In this document: positions 7,867 through 17,201 of the stretch, piece by piece
Numbering within the stretch: position 1 is the stretch's first letter
How the letters are laid out: each line of letters opens with the position of its first letter
Source: Halostagnicola kamekurae
GTDB lineage: Archaea; Halobacteriota; Halobacteria; Halobacteriales; Natrialbaceae
Length of the DNA: 64,000 nucleotides
Reading direction: 5' to 3'
Assembly: GCF_900116205.1 (NCBI RefSeq)
Contig: NZ_FOZS01000004.1
Location: forward strand, 248,001 to 312,000
Program-made: the position numbers and the translations under genes
Notes under the pieces: generated by a model
What the model was told of the DNA's origin: nothing
The model's database searches: none
The model's input: only the letters and a program-made list of their open reading frames with translations

Positions 7867-8944
7867 CGATATCACCCCCGTCGGCGGCCTCGAATGCCAT
7901 GAGCTGGTGCTCAAGTTCCGGCGGCAGCTCTTCGTATACATACCGAAACATATCTGCTGGATCGAGTTCTTCGCGGGCTTCATTCGCTTCGTCGATCGCC
8001 GATGTGAGTTCGTCTTCGATTCGATCGTCGATCGCGTCCTCGGTCTCATTGTCAAGAAGCCCTCGATTCTCGAGGAATACTTGGAATCGAAGGATTGGGT
8101 CGCGCGCTCTCCACTCCGATTCCTCTTCGACTTCGCGGTACGCCGAAGGGTCATCGGAAGTCGTATGCATTGATCGGCGGTAGGTCAACGCCTCGATAAA
8201 GACCGGTTCTCCCCTCCGAGCCTTGTCGACGGCTTCTTTCGCAACACAGTAAACGCCGAGAACGTCGTTACCGTCGACCTGAATTCCCTCGATTCCTGCC
8301 GCAACGGCCTTCTGGGCGAACGTCTCCGCTGCGGTTTGTTTTTCAGTTCCTGTCGAGATGGCGTACCTGTTGTTCTGACAGACGAAAACGGTCTGGGCGT
8401 CGTAGACGCCAGCGAGATTCATCGCCTCATATACATCTCCCTCGCTGGTTGCACCGTCACCGAAGTATGTAATTGCGATGTTCTCCCGTCCCTGTAACGC
8501 CTCTCCCCAACCGATGCCAACGGCGTGCAATGGTTGTGTGCCAACGGGAATTGCTGGTGGAAGAGTGCCATTCTCCCGTGGAATCTCCGCGCCCTCTTCC
8601 ATTCCCTTTGCGTATTTGAGGATCTTGTGGGGCGGTGTACCGTGAACTAGGAGGGCGGACTGCTCTCGAAACGATGGGACGAGCCAGTCGTTCTCACCAA
8701 GGGCGAACGCGGTGCCCACCTGTGCAGCCTCTTGGCCGATCGCGGGAGCGTACGTTCCGAGTTCGCCCCGGCGTTGTAGTGCAATAGCGCGTTCATCAAG
8801 GCGCCGAGATCGTTTCATCTGTTCATATATCGACAGTAGTTCGTTGTCGGTCAATTCTGGAAGTAATTCATTGTCAACTGTTTCGTCCTCTGAGAGTACC
8901 TGAACCGACCGGATGGAAAATTGAGCCACGTTCTCTTTTGGCAT
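7859..8944 (-). CDS. 2-oxoacid dehydrogenase E1 component, alpha subunit
   Basis: 361 residues, normal length for the E1 alpha family. The thiamine-diphosphate motif GDGATSEGDVYEAMNLAGVY ending 26 residues later in NN is intact (~162-192), as are RRLDERAIALQRRGELGTYA and the phosphorylation-loop-like RRSMHTTSDDPSAYR. The substrate could be pyruvate, a branched-chain 2-oxoacid or acetoin; the sequence alone does not decide. E1 normally works with E2 and E3. The nearest E3-like gene in the window is ~28 kb away (36499-38046) and no E2 is present, so partners must be elsewhere. Confidence 0.9.
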   Translation of the reverse strand: MPKENVAQFSIRSVQVLSEDETVDNELLPELTDNELLSIYEQMKRSRRLDERAIALQRRGELGTYAPAIGQEAAQVGTAFALGENDWLVPSFREQSALLVHGTPPHKILKYAKGMEEGAEIPRENGTLPPAIPVGTQPLHAVGIGWGEALQGRENIAITYFGDGATSEGDVYEAMNLAGVYDAQTVFVCQNNRYAISTGTEKQTAAETFAQKAVAAGIEGIQVDGNDVLGVYCVAKEAVDKARRGEPVFIEALTYRRSMHTTSDDPSAYREVEEESEWRARDPILRFQVFLENRGLLDNETEDAIDDRIEDELTSAIDEANEAREELDPADMFRYVYEELPPELEHQLMAFEAADGGDIDG

Positions 8945-9146
8945 GTGAACGATAGGGTTTCGAGGGAGTTAATGCAAGGGCCAGTATGCGACGGCCCTGC
9001 CGTAGGAGCAACGAGACGCTTGCTCGTCGTGGGGAGGGTCATTCTTTTCTCTACACGCTCTTGCGGCGCAGATTGTTGGTCAGTTTTGAGTATTCACTTG
9101 AAGTAGCAGAGACCAAGCGCGACGCGACCGCCTCACCCGATGAACG

Positions 9147-9300
9147 ATGTTCTCAATCAAGATGTTCGTCTCGGAGGGCCGCGCTGCGAACCTGCTGGCG
9201 CAGGTTCGCTGGCGTGATAGCGTCTATTGCCCACGCTGCCGTGGCGTGATTCAATAGGTAGATATCGAGTGTTTCAGCAGTATCTGGTAAAGCACGATCT
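9147..9300 (+). mobile_element. IS1595-type transposase N-terminal fragment
   Basis: MFSIKMFVSEGRAANLLAQV then RWRDSVYCPRCRGVIQ gives the first half of the zinc ribbon typical of IS1595-family transposases. A stop follows, and in another frame GRYRVFQQYLVKHD matches the next part of the family. The catalytic domain is absent. A better preserved copy of this type lies at 27424-28166. Confidence 0.55.
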
Positions 9301-9395
9301 GCTCATTGGACACCGCAACAACCTCTGCAAGCAGCTCTCCCGGATTTCTCGAGCAAAAAGTGTGCGATTGATGAAAGAACGGGTCGGGTGGTCGG

Positions 9396-10565
9396 TCAGG
9401 GTGTGAATACGGCCCGGACGCAGCCTTCCTCCTTGTGTTTGAACATTTCGTAGCCGCGCGGGGCGTCCTCGAGCGAGAACTCGTGAGTCGCGAGGTACGA
9501 CGGGTCCATTTCGCCCTCTTCGACGTGCTCGAGGAGTTTCGGCACGTAGCGCTGGCCGTGTTGCTGAGCGGTACGGACGGTAAGCCCCTTGTTCATGATG
9601 ACGCCGAGTGGGAACTTGTCCATCACGCCGTAGACCCCCAGAATCGACAGCGTGCCGCCCTTGCGGCAGGCGATAATCGCCTGCCGCAGCGCCTCGCCGC
9701 GGTCCGTGTGCAATTTCAGCCGCTGTTTCGCGCGGTCGTAGGCGTGCATGGGGCCGCTTCCGTGGGCCTCCATCCCGACGGCGTCGATGCAGGCGTCGGG
9801 GCCGCGCCCGCCGGTTCGGCGCTTCAACTCCTCGACGACGCTGTCCACGGCGGTGTAGTCGATCGTTTCGGCGCCGGCCTCGTCCCTGGCCAACTGCAGG
9901 CGCCCGGGAAACCGGTCGATTCCGATCACATGCTCGGCACCCATGAGGAGGGCGCTCTGCTGAGCCATCAATCCGACGCCACCGCAGCCCCAGACGGCGA
10001 CCGTGTCGCCCGTCTCGATGTCACAGAAGTCCGCACCCATGTAGCCGGTCGCCCACGCGTCGGAGGCGAACAGTGCCTGCTCGTCATCTAGTTCGTCGGG
10101 CACCCGAAAGCAGTTCTCATCGGCGTGTGGTACCCGCACGTATTCGGCGTGAGAGCCGGCGTAGCCGCCGAAGGCGTGGGTGTAACCGTAGATTCCCGCA
10201 GTCGAATAGCCGAGCACCGGCTCCTGTAGTTCGGGATTCGGGTTCGTATTATCACAGAGCGACCACTGATCGGTCCCGCAGAACGCACAGTTCCCACAGC
10301 CAATAAAGGAGGGGACGACCACGCGATCACCCAGATCCACATCCTCGACCTTGTGGCCGGTTTCGACCACCTCGCCCATGAACTCGTGGCCGATCACGTC
10401 GCCTTCGCGCATCGTCGGGAGATAGCCGTCGATGAAGTGTAAGTCGGACCCGCAAGTCGTCGTCAGCGTCACCTCGAGCACGACATCGCGCGGATTGACG
10501 ATCTCCGGGTCTGGAACCGATCGCACCTGAAGATCGTTAACCCCCTCCCAGCAGAGTGCCCTCAC
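9396..10565 (-). CDS. Zinc-dependent alcohol/aldehyde dehydrogenase (MDR family)
   Basis: 389 residues. Catalytic zinc ligands are visible in TTCGSDLHFIDGY (Cys38) and IGHEFMGEVV (His-Glu). The structural zinc lobe is GCGNCAFCGTDQWSLCDN. The Rossmann motif VAVWGCGGVGLMAQ is at ~190-203. The long insertion after it and overall length resemble the glutathione-independent formaldehyde dehydrogenase-like branch. It likely oxidises a small alcohol or aldehyde with NAD(P). Its start overlaps the stop of the SRPBCC gene by 4 bases (10562-10565), so the two form an operon. Confidence 0.9.
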   Translation of the reverse strand: MRALCWEGVNDLQVRSVPDPEIVNPRDVVLEVTLTTTCGSDLHFIDGYLPTMREGDVIGHEFMGEVVETGHKVEDVDLGDRVVVPSFIGCGNCAFCGTDQWSLCDNTNPNPELQEPVLGYSTAGIYGYTHAFGGYAGSHAEYVRVPHADENCFRVPDELDDEQALFASDAWATGYMGADFCDIETGDTVAVWGCGGVGLMAQQSALLMGAEHVIGIDRFPGRLQLARDEAGAETIDYTAVDSVVEELKRRTGGRGPDACIDAVGMEAHGSGPMHAYDRAKQRLKLHTDRGEALRQAIIACRKGGTLSILGVYGVMDKFPLGVIMNKGLTVRTAQQHGQRYVPKLLEHVEEGEMDPSYLATHEFSLEDAPRGYEMFKHKEEGCVRAVFTP

Positions 10566-11269
10566 ACCAGATCACCCGATCCGCGGGCGGAAGGGTTCGC
10601 CTCAAGCGTCGGAATCTCGCCCGTCTCAACGAGACTCTTGAATCGGTGAAGGGCGGTGTTCACGAAGCGCTCCGGAACCGCGGATGCTCGCTTTGCGACC
10701 GCTGCTCCGAGCGCGCCGCCGGGCGGTGAGAGAGCCAGTCGAAGAGTCACTTCGGTTCCCCGGTCGGCGGGCGCCTGTCGTAGCTGGACCGTTCCATCCG
10801 CGTGAATCAGTTCGTCCTCGAGGGACTCCCAGCGGACCTCCTCGCCGGGCTCGTCTTCCGTGATCTCCGTTTCCCAGATCGCGGTCCGGCCGAGTGGTGT
10901 TGGGATCGCCCACGACCATTGACCGGGTCGATGTTCGGTCACCCCCGTGGCCGGTCCGAGAACTCGCGACACCGTGTCGATGTCCGTTAGGGAGTCAGAC
11001 AGCTCGTCCGCTGGCCTGTCGATCGTCACCGATCGCTCGACGACCAGCGCTCCAGCGCGTGTGTTCGACGGGGTAGCCGCGCCCGCGTACCGCCGTCGAA
11101 TGCCGCCGTAGAGAATCCATCCGCCGACAGCCGCGAGAACCGTACCAACGATCGACCGCCGCTTGAGTCCGATTCCGACGAGAACAGCGCCGAGGAGCAT
11201 CGATCCCGTTTCGCTACCGTGGAGGCGTTCCGTGCGGTCCGTCTCGAGGGCGTCAATCGCATGTGTCAT
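10562..11269 (-). CDS. SRPBCC-family protein with N-terminal membrane anchor
   Basis: 235 residues. Residues ~22-55 form a hydrophobic hairpin (SMLLGAVLVGIGLKRRSIVG, VLAAVGGWILYGGIRRR). Residues ~78-215 are a START/SRPBCC lipid-binding-like fold (SVTIDRPADELSDSLTDIDT, TEVTLRLALSPPGGALGAAV). Similar proteins are annotated as cyclase/dehydrase-like membrane proteins; function unknown. It is the promoter-proximal gene of a two-gene unit with the zinc dehydrogenase, which suggests a shared physiological role. Confidence 0.75.
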   Translation of the reverse strand: MTHAIDALETDRTERLHGSETGSMLLGAVLVGIGLKRRSIVGTVLAAVGGWILYGGIRRRYAGAATPSNTRAGALVVERSVTIDRPADELSDSLTDIDTVSRVLGPATGVTEHRPGQWSWAIPTPLGRTAIWETEITEDEPGEEVRWESLEDELIHADGTVQLRQAPADRGTEVTLRLALSPPGGALGAAVAKRASAVPERFVNTALHRFKSLVETGEIPTLEANPSARGSGDLV

Positions 11270-11988
11270 TGTCTATCAACACGGTCTATACTCCGCGGTA
11301 ACGCGCGGCTTGGTTGTTCGGGCTGCATGTGCCGTTCGTTTCAGCTTCCGCGGACGTTGCCGATCCGGTGACCGTCTGTGGACTAAGCCAAACGGTGTTT
11401 CGAAGGGACCTAGATCGCTTGCTGCTTGGGTCGTTGTGCGTTTTAGGATCCGGGCAGGGCGACCACTTTGCCGTCGCCGAGTTGCTCTGGAAGGTACGAG
11501 AACTCTCTTACTGTCCGGTGACGCACCTTTCGTCCGAGGGTACTTCGGATCCTCTTGGGGCTCTCTTCGCGTGGAGATGAACGCATAGATGACCTCCTGA
11601 CTCTCCTGTGGGAAGTTCGCTGGGACAGGGACAAGCTCCTCGAGGGAGTCCAGAGCCTCGAGCCGCTGATCCTGGTGTGATGAAATTGACAAGGACAGTG
11701 AAGAGTTTCTCGAATACGCGATCAATGGATCAGAACCACACGAGTCGATGTCGACGAACAATTCGGTGTAGTCGGAGTTACCCTACGTTTTGCCGTCAAT
11801 GGGGTTTCTGCTTCTTATCTGATGTCTCTACTGTAATCGGTATCGCCTCACCGCCTGGCGTTTTGTCCTTGAAATGTTTGACTTCGCCGCTCGCCGAGAG
11901 TTTGACTCCCGAAAGGCGAGAAGTCAGTAGCTACTGTGCTCTCAGATCACAGTGAACTCATTTCCGTCTCCTCGCTGTTCGTCGTGGT
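11270..11988. other. 719-bp intergenic region, no supported gene
   Basis: A minus-strand frame opens at ~11760 (FVDIDSCGSDPLIAYSRNSS, LEELVPVPANFPQESQEVIY) and then turns into Arg-rich low-quality sequence. A second frame nearby reads REFSYLPEQLGDGKVVALPG. These may be parts of a lost gene but no family was recognised. The 3' end of the region holds the promoter of the next gene. Confidence 0.35.
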
Positions 11989-13071
11989 ATGTCGGACGAT
12001 AAGGCGCCACAACCGATCCGGAAGATAGACGATACGGCATATGGAACGCCGCCGAAGAACCCGCTTCAGCGGCGCCTGTTTCGGGTGAAGCGATGGTTAC
12101 TGCTAGACGCCGACCGGAACATTGTGGCTGGCCTCTTACTCGGTGCGACGTTTAGTCTTATTGTCCTCGTAGGAGTCTGGGGGCCGGTTTCAGCCCAAGC
12201 GTTCTTGGCTGAGGGAATCTCGCCAGGGACAGCCTTGGTGGAACTCATGAAGGCGATCGTCTCAGTGGTCGTTATCGTTCTCTCGATCAACCAACTCGTC
12301 CTTTCACCCGGATTAGGATCGGTTGGGGATCAACAGGAACGCTACGAGCAGTCGTTGGACTTGCGAAAGCGGGTCAAAGACCATACTGGGATTCGGGTGA
12401 GCCCTACCTCGCCTGCAGCATTTCTCACGGCCCTCCTAGATGCGATGGTCGATCAAGCCACACGGCTCGACGAGGCAGTCTCCGATGTCGATGAGAAGGC
12501 GCTCCAGAAGAAATTCAACCGGTTTTCAACCTCGGTCAGCACGGAAGCGAGCAGCGTTAGGACGATACTATCGTCCGGTCGATTCGGACAGTTCGAGGTG
12601 ATCTCGGCGGCATTGCGATTTGCGATTTCAGAAAAGGTACGGACGCTCGATGAGTTAAAGCAGATCGATGACGAGTCGCGCCCTGAATCTATTACGTCGT
12701 CGCTCGATGAACTGGATGAACTCCTCGAACTTTACGCAGTCTCTCGTGAGTATCTAAAGACGGTCTATATCCGGGACGAGTACATCAGGTTGTCAGAAGG
12801 GCTCCTGTACACAGGATTTCCGTCGGTCGTCGTGACGTATCTGACTGCCCAATTGTACTCCCCCACCGTATTCCCCGGCCAGTTTCTGGGTATTGAGTTG
12901 CGTCTTCTGTTTGTCAGCGGGGCGATAACGATAGCCCTCGTCCCTTTCGCATTACTCATCTCGTATGTATTCCGACTTGCAGCGATGTCGCGGTCGACTC
13001 TCTTCGTCGGACCGTTTGACGCACGCCAAACGAAAGATGACCTTGAAGAAACCCATGGTCACACTCGCTGA
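11989..13071 (+). CDS. Haloarchaeal membrane protein of unknown function
   Basis: 360 residues. Two helices at ~46-70 (NIVAGLLLGATFSLIVLVGV) and ~85-105 (AIVSVVVIVLSINQLVLSPG) are followed by a large soluble helical domain (~115-270, coiled-coil-like: LDEAVSDVDEKALQKKFNRF, SLDELDELLELYAVSREYLK). Two more helices come at ~275-340. The layout of a cytoplasmic helical domain between helix pairs is seen in uncharacterised haloarchaeal proteins. No catalytic motif is visible. It stands alone with ATG at 11989. Confidence 0.65.
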   Translation: MSDDKAPQPIRKIDDTAYGTPPKNPLQRRLFRVKRWLLLDADRNIVAGLLLGATFSLIVLVGVWGPVSAQAFLAEGISPGTALVELMKAIVSVVVIVLSINQLVLSPGLGSVGDQQERYEQSLDLRKRVKDHTGIRVSPTSPAAFLTALLDAMVDQATRLDEAVSDVDEKALQKKFNRFSTSVSTEASSVRTILSSGRFGQFEVISAALRFAISEKVRTLDELKQIDDESRPESITSSLDELDELLELYAVSREYLKTVYIRDEYIRLSEGLLYTGFPSVVVTYLTAQLYSPTVFPGQFLGIELRLLFVSGAITIALVPFALLISYVFRLAAMSRSTLFVGPFDARQTKDDLEETHGHTR

Positions 13072-13218
13072 GCAGGTTTGCGAGTATCTTTGGACAAGAA
13101 ACTCAACAACCTGCTCACTTCTCAAACTAACTCAACTAGACAGTGCCAACAGCGCCGATATCTCTCGATTTCGACAGGGATATTTGAATATCATACTCTA
13201 TTTGTCAAACGACTCTCT

Positions 13219-13979
13219 ATGGCCCTCCCAGGTGGACTCACAATAGCCGACCTCTTTGGCGGTGCGATGCTCCTCGTCGGCGGTCTCGTACTTGTCGCCA
13301 GTGCGCGGTAGTCTGGCGAGCGACCGCCGTGATCCGAGCGACTAATCGTGAGTATCTCGATACCAGCGACACTGGTACACTCACTCGAATCTCTGGGGAC
13401 GTAACCCAGAACAACGGTAAGTCGCTCGTGGCACCATTCAGCGGCACCGACTGCGTCGCGCTCAGATATCAAATCGAGGAACGCCGGTTCAGCGCGCTCT
13501 ACCTCTTCCCATGGTACGTTACCGTTCACGAAGCGACGGGCGCTGTAACGTTCGATGTCCAGACCGAGACTGGAACTATCCCGGTCGTCGAGCCAGCACG
13601 GACCGTCGCACTGTCAACCGAGGTCGTCCCAACGACCGGGTCTGCGACGGACCCCCCTGAGCGGATCCAGCAGTTCGAACAGGAAAGTGACAACGTGCCC
13701 CCGTCGACAGTCTGGCGTGACCCGCCATCGGTGGTTCGACCGCTGTTCAGCGTCCTCTCGATCGGGACGCGTCGCTACAGTGAACAGCGAGCCGCAGTCG
13801 GCGACAAACTGACTGTCGTCGGTCGAGTCACAGATGGCGGGTCGGGTATCGACCCGCTCGTCGTCTCTGACCGCTCACCGGCCGAGACAGTCTTCCGTAT
13901 GGCAAAAACGTCACTCGGTGGGTTGCTCATTGGAGTGGTCGGACTGTTGCTCGGCATATTCCTCGTGCTCGGGTTGTAG
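13219..13979 (+). pseudogene. GIDE-like membrane protein split by a frameshift
   Basis: The first frame encodes MALPGGLTIADLFGGAMLLV and onward to VASAR*, an N-terminal membrane helix, and stops at 13309-13311. One base-frame away, the sequence reads VVWRATAVIRATNREYLDTS and continues to 13979 with a GIDE-like domain (FSGTDCVALRYQIEERR) and a C-terminal helix (GGLLIGVVGLLLGIFLVLGL). This is the order of intact haloarchaeal homologues. The 3' part could still be made from GTG 13329 (216 aa), but without its first helix. A sequencing error is the alternative. Confidence 0.55.
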
Positions 13980-14302
13980 CGGCCAACAGTACGGCGACAT
14001 GGCTCACAGATAAGCGTTTGATAGAGGTCGTACGAGAAGAGGTCGCTGCATTCCCAGAGCGCGGCCGCCGGTGGGAATAGCCGGGACGACATCCTTTCTT
14101 TGCTGGTGTGTACGCGGTCACCGCCACCTCTCATCACCTCCACGATTCGGGCTGCTCCCGGCGCATAAAGCGCCGTTGCAGTGCCGGGCTTTCGCCACAT
14201 TAGGAGACCGGCTCGTTGCCGGCCCGCTGGGTGTTTATTTGCCCCGTAGTGGGTGAGGGGCGTTCGAGAGACGCGATCCTCGTGATCCCCGTCGTGAGTA
14301 TC
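13980..14302. other. Intergenic, no gene recognised
   Basis: About 320 bases upstream of the TFB fragment. Open frames here lack family features. The 3' end should contain the promoter for the tfb remnant. Confidence 0.35.
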
Positions 14303-14611
14303 ATGGCAGCCAGAGACATCTACGAAACTGGCTTCGACGAAGACGTCCGAACGGAATCGAGTGCGAACCAGTGTCCCGAGTGTGACGGCCGGATCACCAC
14401 GAACGCGGTCGAAACGGTCTGCGAGGACTGTGGGCTGGTCATCGACGAACAGCGCATCGATCACGGGCCGGAGTGGCGGGCGTACGACGAGGAGTGTGAA
14501 CGACCGGGCGTCCCACTCACTGCGGCCTGCCACGATCGCGGCCTGTCGACGGAAATCGGTCGCGGCACCGACGCGAAGGGGAACGAGATATCTGGGCAGA
14601 AGCGGCGGCGA
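14303..14611 (+). pseudogene. Truncated transcription factor B (TFB) gene
   Basis: Starts MAARDIYETGFDEDVRTESS and shows the TFIIB zinc ribbon (CPECDGRI and VCEDCGLVIDE), the B-reader region (RIDHGPEWRAYDEECER) and the linker DRGLSTEIGRGTDAKGNEIS then GQKRRR. After the last Arg (~14611) homology stops abruptly. The two cyclin folds that bind TBP and DNA are missing. The frame stays open through unrelated sequence into the next gene. Haloarchaea have many tfb paralogues; this is a dead or dominant-negative-like partial copy. Confidence 0.75.
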
Positions 14612-14837
14612 CCCGCTCTGGGGGCAAAGTCACGGTCTGCCGTGGCCACTCTCGGCGCTCACCAGTGGAGCAGATGTGGAAGTCCGAATGACTTCTCTTG
14701 TCGACGATCGTCCCAAGGCGTGAGACAAATTGAGGAGCGACAGTCCCTCCTGAGCGAGCCGTGCTACTGCCAACAGGGCCAGCGACGACCTCCATTCGCC
14801 GAAAGCTTTCTGTCTCTGTCGAAACAACTCTTGGGGC

Positions 14838-16493
14838 ATGGCCGAAACGTACGACGCCATCGTCGTCGGGGCGGGACACAACGGCCTCACAGCAGCGCTG
14901 TACCTCGCCGACGAGGGCTGGGACGTCTGCGTGCTCGAACGCAACGACAAGCCCGGCGGCTCGGTTCGCAGCGACGAACTCACTCGCGAGAGCTATATCC
15001 ACGACACTCACTCGACGAACCAGAACCTCTTCCTCGGTTCGCAGGTCTTCGAGGAGTTCGGTGACGAACTCCGTGAGGCGGGGCTCGCGTTCTCACAGAC
15101 CGACAAACCGTTCGCGAACGTCTACCCGGGCGGTGACGCTCTGCGGGTCTATCAGGACGCCGACCGAACCCGTGAGGAGTTCCAAGCGCACTCCCCAGCC
15201 GACGCCGAGGGCTGGGAGACGCTCCACGAAGAGTTCGGCCGGTTCGCCAAGAACCTCGCACCGTTGCTGGGACAGCCACTCCCCTCCGTCGCTGCCGGCC
15301 GGACGCTCATCGACGCCGCTCGCCGGGAAGGCCCCAGCGGACTCGTCGATCTCGCACAGATCCCCCTGAGTTCGACGCGCGAGCTCGGCGACGCCTACTT
15401 CGAGACGCCGGAGGCGAAAGCGCTGATGGCCTGTTGGGGACTCCACATCGACTTCGGCCCGGACGTCTCCGGCGGCGCGATGTTCCCGTTCCTCGAATCG
15501 TTCACTGCACTCTCGGAGGGCATCTCAGTCGCGACCGGCGGCGCGTCGGCGATCCCCGAGGCGTTGACGACACTCATCGAGGCCCGCGGCGGCGAGATTC
15601 GCACGAACGCCGAGGTTACCGCTGTCGACACCCAGAACGGCCGGGCGACCGGTGTCACGCTTGCCGACGGCACGACAGTCCGCGCTCGCGAAGCAGTCGT
15701 CGCGAATCTGACGCCGACGGTGCTGTACGACCGGCTCGTAGACGACAACGCCCTCCCTGGGTCGTTCCGCGAAAAAGTCGACCGCTACGAGTACGGACCG
15801 GGGACGATGATGATCCATCTCGCACTCGATGACCTGCCGAATTGGGAGGCCGGTGCGGAGCTGTCGGAGTTTGCGTACGTCCACATCGCCCCGAGCGTCG
15901 ACGACTTGGCGGAGACGTACACCGCTGCCCAGAACGGCCAGCTCCCCGAATCGCCGCTGCTCGTCGTCGGCCAGACAACCGCCGTCGACGAGACCCGAAC
16001 GCCCGACAACGGGCATATCCTCTGGGTCCAGGTGCGAGCGCTCCCCTCGGAGATCGAGGGCGATGCAGCCGACGAGATCGAGACGACCGACTGGGAGGTG
16101 GCGGCCGAGCCGATGGCCGAGCGCGTTCTCGACAAACTCGAGACGTATGCCCCCGGAATCCGGGACTCAATCCGGGATCGTGACGTGCACTCGCCTGCGG
16201 ACCTCGAAGCGACGAACCCCAACCTCGTCGGCGGCGACAGCGTCGCCGGGAGTCACCACCTCCGCCAGAACTTTCTGTGGCGGCCGTTCCCGGGCTGGTC
16301 GCGGTACGGCACGCCCGTCGAGGACCTCTACGTCTGCGGGGCGTCGACGTGGCCGGGCGCCGGGAACAACGCGGCCTCTGGTCGTCTCTGTGCCCACCGC
16401 GTGCTGACGCCGCCGTTCGAGGAGCGCGCGATCGAGACGGCCGAAGAGTATGTCGGCGATGCGACGGCGGCCATCCGGCGGCGTCTGTCATAG
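14838..16493 (+). CDS. FAD-dependent oxidoreductase, phytoene desaturase / PYROXD2-like
   Basis: 551 residues. An N-terminal dinucleotide-binding motif (DAIVVGAGHNGLTAALYLAD) is followed by the CrtI-family signature VLERNDKPGGSVRSDE. The C-terminal FAD motif is DLYVCGASTWPGAGNNAASG. Length and motifs fit the carotenoid isomerase/desaturase superfamily, nearest to NAD(P)/FAD oxidoreductases of the PYROXD2 type. The substrate is unknown; a role in carotenoid synthesis is possible but no phytoene synthase is nearby. The start lies only ~225 bp after the TFB breakpoint, so the rearrangement also reshaped this gene's upstream region. Confidence 0.85.
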   Translation: MAETYDAIVVGAGHNGLTAALYLADEGWDVCVLERNDKPGGSVRSDELTRESYIHDTHSTNQNLFLGSQVFEEFGDELREAGLAFSQTDKPFANVYPGGDALRVYQDADRTREEFQAHSPADAEGWETLHEEFGRFAKNLAPLLGQPLPSVAAGRTLIDAARREGPSGLVDLAQIPLSSTRELGDAYFETPEAKALMACWGLHIDFGPDVSGGAMFPFLESFTALSEGISVATGGASAIPEALTTLIEARGGEIRTNAEVTAVDTQNGRATGVTLADGTTVRAREAVVANLTPTVLYDRLVDDNALPGSFREKVDRYEYGPGTMMIHLALDDLPNWEAGAELSEFAYVHIAPSVDDLAETYTAAQNGQLPESPLLVVGQTTAVDETRTPDNGHILWVQVRALPSEIEGDAADEIETTDWEVAAEPMAERVLDKLETYAPGIRDSIRDRDVHSPADLEATNPNLVGGDSVAGSHHLRQNFLWRPFPGWSRYGTPVEDLYVCGASTWPGAGNNAASGRLCAHRVLTPPFEERAIETAEEYVGDATAAIRRRLS

Positions 16494-16611
16494 TACTCGG
16501 TCCAGTTTCGCGTGGTCCGTCAGCGTTGGATGAACGATTTCAGTCATTCTTGCAGCTACCTCCTTTCGGACGGAGACAGTCAATCCACAGGACCAGATCT
16601 GGGTAAGCTAG

Positions 16612-16631
16612 CCCACGGCTTTAGCCGTGGG
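16612..16631. repeat. IS605/IS1341-type right-end hairpin (orphan)
   Basis: CCCACGGCT-TT-AGCCGTGGG is a perfect 9-bp stem with a 2-base loop. This type of 'cccacggctttagccgtggg' hairpin marks the right end of haloarchaeal TnpB-encoding IS605/IS1341 elements, where it also forms part of the guide RNA. No tnpA or tnpB reading frame is found within 1 kb, so it is a solo end. Confidence 0.55.
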
Positions 16632-16748
16632 TTTCAGCGTGGACTCCCGCTCTGGCCGACACAGTCGGCCGGAAGCTCATACTCTCCGTTCGCGTTCAAC
16701 GTCCCGCTGTTCAAGCGCACGCCTACGGGTACACCTCCACCGGAGCCA

Positions 16749-17199
16749 ATGACCGACCGCGACCGTGCCGGCGAGTTCGGGTCGATCGATCTGCCGGCGG
16801 TCCAGCGGATTCGTGATCTCTGGCTCGAACTCGAGGCGTTAGTCGACGCCATGGCGTACGACGACATTGTCTCCCCCACGGAACTGCAGATCAGCCGCAG
16901 CGATGGGCTCGGCAACGCTGAGGGCGCTCGGCTCGATATTCAGTGGGGCGAACTGGGGATGTATTCGTTCCATGATGTCGATAGCGACGACGGCAACTGG
17001 CGATTCGATCGCCACCTGAACACACTCCCCCGAGATCTATTTCCACCCGCCGCCCGACGCCACGGCGACTGACGCCGAACTGTCCTGTATCGACATGACG
17101 GAGGTGTCGCTCGTGACCCGTGCAGTCCATACAATGTGGCGTACAGCCTACGGGGAGAATGACCTGAGTCGGCTGAATAGTGTCTCAAACCCACCGTAA
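16749..17199 (+). pseudogene. Hypothetical haloarchaeal protein with +1 frameshift
   Basis: MTDRDRAGEFGSIDLPAVQR to RFDRHLNT reads well to ~17025 and then goes out of frame, ending at 17072. Adding one base shift restores SPEIYFHPPPDATATDAELS and EVSLVTRAVHTMWRTAYGEN through to TAA at 17197-17199, three bases before the SWIM gene. The homopolymer CCCCC at ~17027-17031 is the probable slip site. The protein is a DUF-type partner often found beside SWIM proteins (inference). Function unknown. Confidence 0.5.
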
Positions 17200-17201
17200 G
17201 G

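Noticed and set aside
6901-8154. A 417-aa reading of the E1 beta gene starting at 8154
   Set aside because: The extra 96 codons lie inside the E1 alpha gene and have no homology; the family start is at 7866.
14630-14983. A minus-strand frame (KAFGEWRSSLALLAVARLAQ) between the TFB fragment and the FAD gene
   Set aside because: It has coding-like composition but no start signal or recognised family and overlaps the true start of the flavoprotein; kept only as a possible trace of the rearrangement.
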